DNA of 64,000 nucleotides from Thermolongibacillus altinsuensis (GTDB taxonomy: Bacteria; Bacillota; Bacilli; Bacillales; Anoxybacillaceae): positions 1-64,000 of the forward strand of contig NZ_SLUL01000002.1 in the NCBI RefSeq assembly GCF_004341205.1. The letters are read 5' to 3'. Below the pieces are notes generated by a model. The model did no database searches. It worked only from the letters and a program-made list of their open reading frames with translations, and was not told the DNA's origin. Numbering within the stretch: the first letter of the stretch is position 1; each line of letters opens with the position of its first letter. A program made the position numbers and the translations under genes. Below are positions 60,620-64,000 of this stretch, in pieces.

Positions 60620-62269
60620 TTAAACCCCTAAAAGATCTTGAATATTGGATTTTAAAACATCTGCTTTTGGTCCATAAATGGCTTGAACGCCTTTATCTTT
60701 TAAAATTAATCCGAGTGCTCCTGCTGTTTTCCACTCTTGTTCAGAAGCCACTTTATGAATATCTTTTACCGTTACACGTAAACGTGTCATGCACGCATCG
60801 ACATCCTCAATGTTATCTTTGCCGCCGAGTAATTCAATAATATGAGCGGCCAACGAATCGTCATTGGTTGTATTTTTTGATTGAGATTGAGCTGGCTCTT
60901 CTGCTTCTATATAGTTTCCGTTTCGACCCGGTGTTGGCAAGTTCAGTTTTTTAATCAGTGCATTGAATACAACAAAGTTGATGCCGAAAAATGCAAGGCA
61001 AGAAATAGCGAAGTTCACCAAATCTTTTACAAGTCCTGCTTTAATGATCATTGGTGTTCTTGTTAAAAATTCAATAAAGCCAAATGCGTGAATACGTAAA
61101 TGGATTAGATCGGCAAGGGCAAACGCTAAACCAGTTGTAATCGCATACACAATATATAAAACGGGTGCGACAAACATAAACATGAATTCGATCGGTTCTG
61201 TCACGCCTGTCAAAAATACGGCTAATGCTGCAGAGAAAAACATGGATTTATATTTTTCGCGCTTGTCTTTATCAACATTGATATACATAGCTAATGCAAC
61301 ACCGATGAGAGAAGCGGTCGATGTAATCACTTGTCCAACTTTAAATCGTGCTGGATGAACGGTTTCAAGCAAATGATGGTATGTTTTTGTGTCTCCAGAA
61401 GCTAACAGGTTGTTTAAATCGGTGATCCATGCAAGCCATAAAGGATCTTGACCAGCAACGATTTGTCCTGCTTTTGAACCGGTTAGAATCGTATAGGTTC
61501 CACCGAGCTCTGTATAGTTCACTGGCACTGTTAACATATGATGTAAGCCAAATGGCAATAAGAGACGCTCCAACGTACCGAAAATGAAAGGTGCAATGAT
61601 TGGCGCTGTATCTTTAGACGTAGCGATCCAACGTCCAAATCCGTTTAATAAACTTTGAACAGACGGCCATACGATCGATAAAATAAGCGCTGTGATAACT
61701 GAACCGACGATCACAACAAATGGAACAAATCTTTTCCCATTAAAGAAATTAAGAGATTTTGGAAGACGATCAAAGTTATAATATTTATTATATAAGGAAG
61801 CTCCTAAAAATCCTGAAATGATTCCTACAAAAACCCCCATGTTTAATGCCGGAGCTCCGAGAACAGAGATAAAGTAATCTTTAACAATTAGTTTGCTTCC
61901 AGTAATGGTGACGACAGTTGCTTCTGGGTCTTGCAACATGGCATTATTGACGCCAAAAATCGCTCCTGTGATACGGTTAATTAAAATAAATGCAATAAGT
62001 GCCGCAAAAGCTCCGCCTGCACGCTCTTTTGCCCAAGAGCCCCCGATTGCGACCGCAAATAAAATATGGAGATTGACAATGATCGCCCAACCGATATCCT
62101 CCATAATCCGTGCAATCGATTGCACGAATGAAACATCTCCGCTCATCATGCCAATTAATTTTCCTAATGAAATCATCAAACCGGCTGCAGGCATGACAGC
62201 AACAACGACCATCAATGCTTTCCCGAACTTTTGCCAAAAATCGAATGATGTCAATTTCATTTTTTTCAT
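60620..62269 (-). CDS. PTS transporter subunit EIICB, glucose/maltose type
   Basis: 549 residues. The EIIC domain (about 1-430) of the glucose superfamily spans ten or so helices (FGKALMVVVAVMPAAGLMISLGKLIG, PFGLHHMLTVPVNYTELGG, FLTGVTEPIEFMFMFVAPVLY). The EIIB domain follows, with the phosphorylated C493 in VDACMTRLRVTV. No EIIA domain is fused, so a separate EIIA-Glc must serve it. LHHMLTVP and GVTEPIEF fit the MalT/maltose-type branch, but glucose cannot be ruled out. ATG 62269 follows GAAGGGAGAG. First gene of a two-gene operon with the EEP phosphatase. Confidence 0.9.
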   Translation of the reverse strand: MKKMKLTSFDFWQKFGKALMVVVAVMPAAGLMISLGKLIGMMSGDVSFVQSIARIMEDIGWAIIVNLHILFAVAIGGSWAKERAGGAFAALIAFILINRITGAIFGVNNAMLQDPEATVVTITGSKLIVKDYFISVLGAPALNMGVFVGIISGFLGASLYNKYYNFDRLPKSLNFFNGKRFVPFVVIVGSVITALILSIVWPSVQSLLNGFGRWIATSKDTAPIIAPFIFGTLERLLLPFGLHHMLTVPVNYTELGGTYTILTGSKAGQIVAGQDPLWLAWITDLNNLLASGDTKTYHHLLETVHPARFKVGQVITSTASLIGVALAMYINVDKDKREKYKSMFFSAALAVFLTGVTEPIEFMFMFVAPVLYIVYAITTGLAFALADLIHLRIHAFGFIEFLTRTPMIIKAGLVKDLVNFAISCLAFFGINFVVFNALIKKLNLPTPGRNGNYIEAEEPAQSQSKNTTNDDSLAAHIIELLGGKDNIEDVDACMTRLRVTVKDIHKVASEQEWKTAGALGLILKDKGVQAIYGPKADVLKSNIQDLLGV

Positions 62270-62357
62270 TTTTTCTCTCTCCCTTCTAAATGGTAGGGGG
62301 GGTAGTTGAAAGCGAATACATTTTCTTGTGCGATTTTCAAACAAATTCATCAACTTC

Positions 62358-62408
62358 AATGCAACCGGTTGCATTACCTATTTTAGTTGAATGGGTAAAA
62401 TTATGCAA
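62358..62408 (-). promoter_or_regulatory. PTS operon promoter with LacI-type operator
   Basis: Minus strand: TTGCAT (62408-62403), 17-bp spacer, TAAAAT (62385-62380). Directly downstream, over the expected transcription start, is the perfect 18-bp palindrome AATGCAACCGGTTGCATT (62358-62375), with the central CCGG of LacI/GalR-type operators. A repressor bound there would block initiation. It differs from a standard Bacillus cre (TGNNANCGNTNNCA is only partly matched), so a dedicated MalR-like LacI protein, not encoded in this window, is more likely than CcpA. Confidence 0.8.
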
Positions 62409-62566
62409 TAAAAGAGATGATTTGTAAAAAAATTTTAACTAATTTTTGGCGTTCTTATGTCTGAGATTTTAGGTGAAGAATACAAAGAGAATCGTGGAAT
62501 TTATGGACCTTCATTTAGTAAAATGGATGTCGGACAACCCATCTTTCGTAAGGGGGATTTGGATAC

Positions 62567-63286
62567 ATGAGAATGACAAAAGAAGAAGAACGTCAATGGA
62601 TTGAGGAGCGAATGGCGGAAGGGCTATTGACGGAAGAAAATCGAATGTTATGGGAAATGATTTTGCCAAGCCGTCTTAAGCGAATGTACGATGTGTTAAA
62701 GGAACGAACGCGTTATATTACGATTTTAACGGAAGCGGTTGATGATCCGCACAACCAAGCCGCTGTTTTGCGTTCAGCCGAGGCATTTGGCATCCAAGAC
62801 GTATTTGTTGTCACGGGAAGAGCACCGTTTGAACCGAATAAATTTGTGACCAAACATGCGGACAAGTGGCTGACGATTCATCAAAAGCCAGATATTCAAA
62901 CCGCGATTAAAGACTTGAAAGCAAAAGGGTATCAAGTGTTTGCAAGCTATCTTGGCGAAGGAACGGTTCCGCTGCAACAAATCGATCTATCTAAACCGAC
63001 GGCGCTTTTGTTCGGAAATGAGCATAGTGGAGTATCCGAGGAAGCGGTTGAATTAGCGGATGGAAAATTTGTCATCCCGATGAGCGGCTTTGTTCAAAGT
63101 TTTAATATTTCCGTTGCGGCAGCCATTTCGTTGTACGATGTAACGAGTCGAGCAAAGCAAATGGCGAAGGAACGTTATTATTTGCCATTAGCTGAAAAGA
63201 AAGAGTTGTACGAGCATTGGATGATGCTATCGCTCAGTCCTCGTGTACGAAAAATGGTTGCAAGTAAAGTTGGAGGATTGCGATGA
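62567..63286 (+). CDS. TrmH-family RNA 2'-O-methyltransferase
   Basis: 239 residues. A SPOUT methyltransferase close to TrmH, which methylates the 2'-O of G18 in tRNA. RYITILTEAVDDPHNQAAVLRSAEAFGIQDVFVV contains the catalytic Asn and Arg; PTALLFGNEHSGVSEEAVELADGKFVIPMSGFVQSFNISVAAAISLYD is the knot with motifs 2 and 3. An N-terminal 50-residue helical extension and a C-terminal helical tail match TrmH. ATG 62567 (or 62573). It overlaps pgmB by 4 bp. Confidence 0.92.
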   Translation: MRMTKEEERQWIEERMAEGLLTEENRMLWEMILPSRLKRMYDVLKERTRYITILTEAVDDPHNQAAVLRSAEAFGIQDVFVVTGRAPFEPNKFVTKHADKWLTIHQKPDIQTAIKDLKAKGYQVFASYLGEGTVPLQQIDLSKPTALLFGNEHSGVSEEAVELADGKFVIPMSGFVQSFNISVAAAISLYDVTSRAKQMAKERYYLPLAEKKELYEHWMMLSLSPRVRKMVASKVGGLR

Positions 63287-63957
63287 AGCTTGAGGCGGTC
63301 ATTTTTGATTTAGATGGCGTGATTGCCGATACGGTTGAATTGTATTATATAGCGACAAAACGCTTGGCTGATGAAATCGGTGTTCCGTTTGACCGAACGT
63401 TAAATCAAAAGCTGCAAGGAATGAGCCGATTAAGCATGGTCGAAGCGTTGCTTGGCGATCAGGCAAACGAATGGACAGATGAAGAAAAAGTGGCCCTTGG
63501 CAATAAAAGAGGCGAATATTATCGGCAATTAATTGAACAATTAACGCCTCATGACGTTTTGCCTGGCATGTTGCAATTGTTGCAGGATATTCGAGAAGAG
63601 GGAGTTAAAATCGGTTTAGCTTCTTCCAGTTCGAATGCGTCGTTCGTTGTTGAACGTTTGCAAGTCCGTTCATTTTTTGATTATATCGTTGACGTCAAAA
63701 CGATTAAAAAGATGAAACCGGATCCGGAAATTTTCTTAAAGGCGGCACAAGGGTTAGGGGTCGTTCCTCATCATTGTGTGGCCATTGAAGATGGAGAAGC
63801 AGGATTGCGAGCCATCAAAGAGACAGATATGTTTTCTGTCGGGATCGGTAAACATTTAACCGATTTGCAGCCGGATTGGCTCGTGCATTCAACGGCGGAA
63901 ATCACGTGGAGCGAATTGAAAGAGAGATTTGAACATAAAAAAGCTGGCTTATTGTGA
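63283..63957 (+). CDS. pgmB: beta-phosphoglucomutase
   Basis: 224 residues. A HAD phosphatase-fold mutase converting beta-glucose 1-phosphate, the product of GH65 phosphorylases, to glucose 6-phosphate. FDLDGVIADT has the nucleophile Asp9 equivalent and the acid/base Asp; LQGMSRLSMVEALL is the cap recognition loop; LASSSSNASFV, MKPDPEIFLKAA and AIEDGEAGLRAIK complete motifs 2-4. ATG 63283 overlaps the TrmH-family stop (ATGA). Its last codons form half of the following terminator. Confidence 0.93.
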   Translation: MKLEAVIFDLDGVIADTVELYYIATKRLADEIGVPFDRTLNQKLQGMSRLSMVEALLGDQANEWTDEEKVALGNKRGEYYRQLIEQLTPHDVLPGMLQLLQDIREEGVKIGLASSSSNASFVVERLQVRSFFDYIVDVKTIKKMKPDPEIFLKAAQGLGVVPHHCVAIEDGEAGLRAIKETDMFSVGIGKHLTDLQPDWLVHSTAEITWSELKERFEHKKAGLL

Positions 63958-63977
63958 GATGCAGAAGCCAGCTTTTT
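63937..63977. terminator. terminator overlapping the pgmB 3' end
   Basis: AAAAAAGCTGGCTT (63937-63950) pairs with AAGCCAGCTTTTT (63965-63977) around a 14-nt loop holding the pgmB stop codon. A-rich and T-rich flanks on both sides allow use in both directions. Confidence 0.88.
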
Positions 63978-63981
63978 ATCG

Positions 63982-64000
63982 TTATACTGCGCCTAAAATG
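63982..64000 (-). CDS. possible C-terminal end of a convergent gene (cut by window)
   Basis: The minus strand reads ATT TTA GGC GCA GTA TAA (I-L-G-A-V-stop) right beside the bidirectional terminator. Only six codons are visible, so this is a guess from position. Confidence 0.25.

Overview
The window is the chromosomal origin of replication of a low-GC, spore-forming Bacillota of the Bacillaceae/Anoxybacillaceae type. Genus Anoxybacillus or a close Geobacillus relative is my best guess, from protein similarity as I remember it and not from a search. Evidence is the B. subtilis-like order rpmH-dnaA-dnaN-yaaA-recF-gyrB-gyrA-rrn on one arm and rnpA-yidC-jag-mnmEG-rsmG-noc-parAB on the other, with sporulation-linked genes (spoIIIJ/jag, parB/spo0J, yyaC), frequent GTG/TTG starts and strong AGGAGG ribosome binding sites.

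Layout. 1-10.3 kb (minus strand): 5' end of a 16S rRNA gene with its promoter, a degenerate HD-GYP protein, gyrA, gyrB, recF, the S4-domain gene, dnaN and dnaA. Two DnaA-box regions flank dnaA: 10.38-10.69 kb upstream, and 8.86-8.97 kb between dnaA and dnaN, where boxes, a GC patch and TAG/TAA trinucleotides form a textbook unwinding module. 10.8-31.1 kb (plus): rpmH to purA, a replication-codirectional core covering tRNA modification, chromosome segregation with a parS site, the rpsF-ssb-rpsR operon, gdpP-rplI, dnaB and a PurR-type purA promoter. 31.1-39.5 kb: an insertion-sequence relic, tRNA-Asp, an unexplained spacer, tRNA-Phe, then walR-walK-walH-walI-walJ-htrA (second parS in walK), a 52-residue CxxH/CxxC protein and rlmH, with a DnaA-box cluster over the junction.

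39.5-49 kb is accessory: an AraC regulator, a GH65 phosphorylase with sugar-permease debris upstream, a multiply frameshifted pseudogene, another IS relic, a frameshifted IS5-type element with 8-bp flanking repeats, an algal-type vanadium haloperoxidase-like gene, a ycgR/ycgQ-like membrane pair and a FrnE-like oxidoreductase. 49-54.6 kb runs head-on to replication: potABCD polyamine importer and a FAD/Rieske oxidoreductase. 54.7-59.2 kb holds an ATPase-fold regulator-like protein with a 7-residue repeat linker, then a 75-residue orphan and adhE, both behind Rex-type operators. 59.3-64 kb holds ybaK, a PTS transporter plus EEP-phosphatase operon under a LacI-type operator, a TrmH-family methyltransferase and beta-phosphoglucomutase.

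How parts may work together: the PTS permease, the EEP phosphatase (resembling maltose-6'-phosphate phosphatase MapP), the GH65 phosphorylase and beta-phosphoglucomutase together make a complete route from an alpha-glucosyl disaccharide to glucose 6-phosphate, though they are spread over 23 kb. Three copies of a hairpin-rich relic, three DnaA-box clusters and two parS sites are the main non-coding structures.
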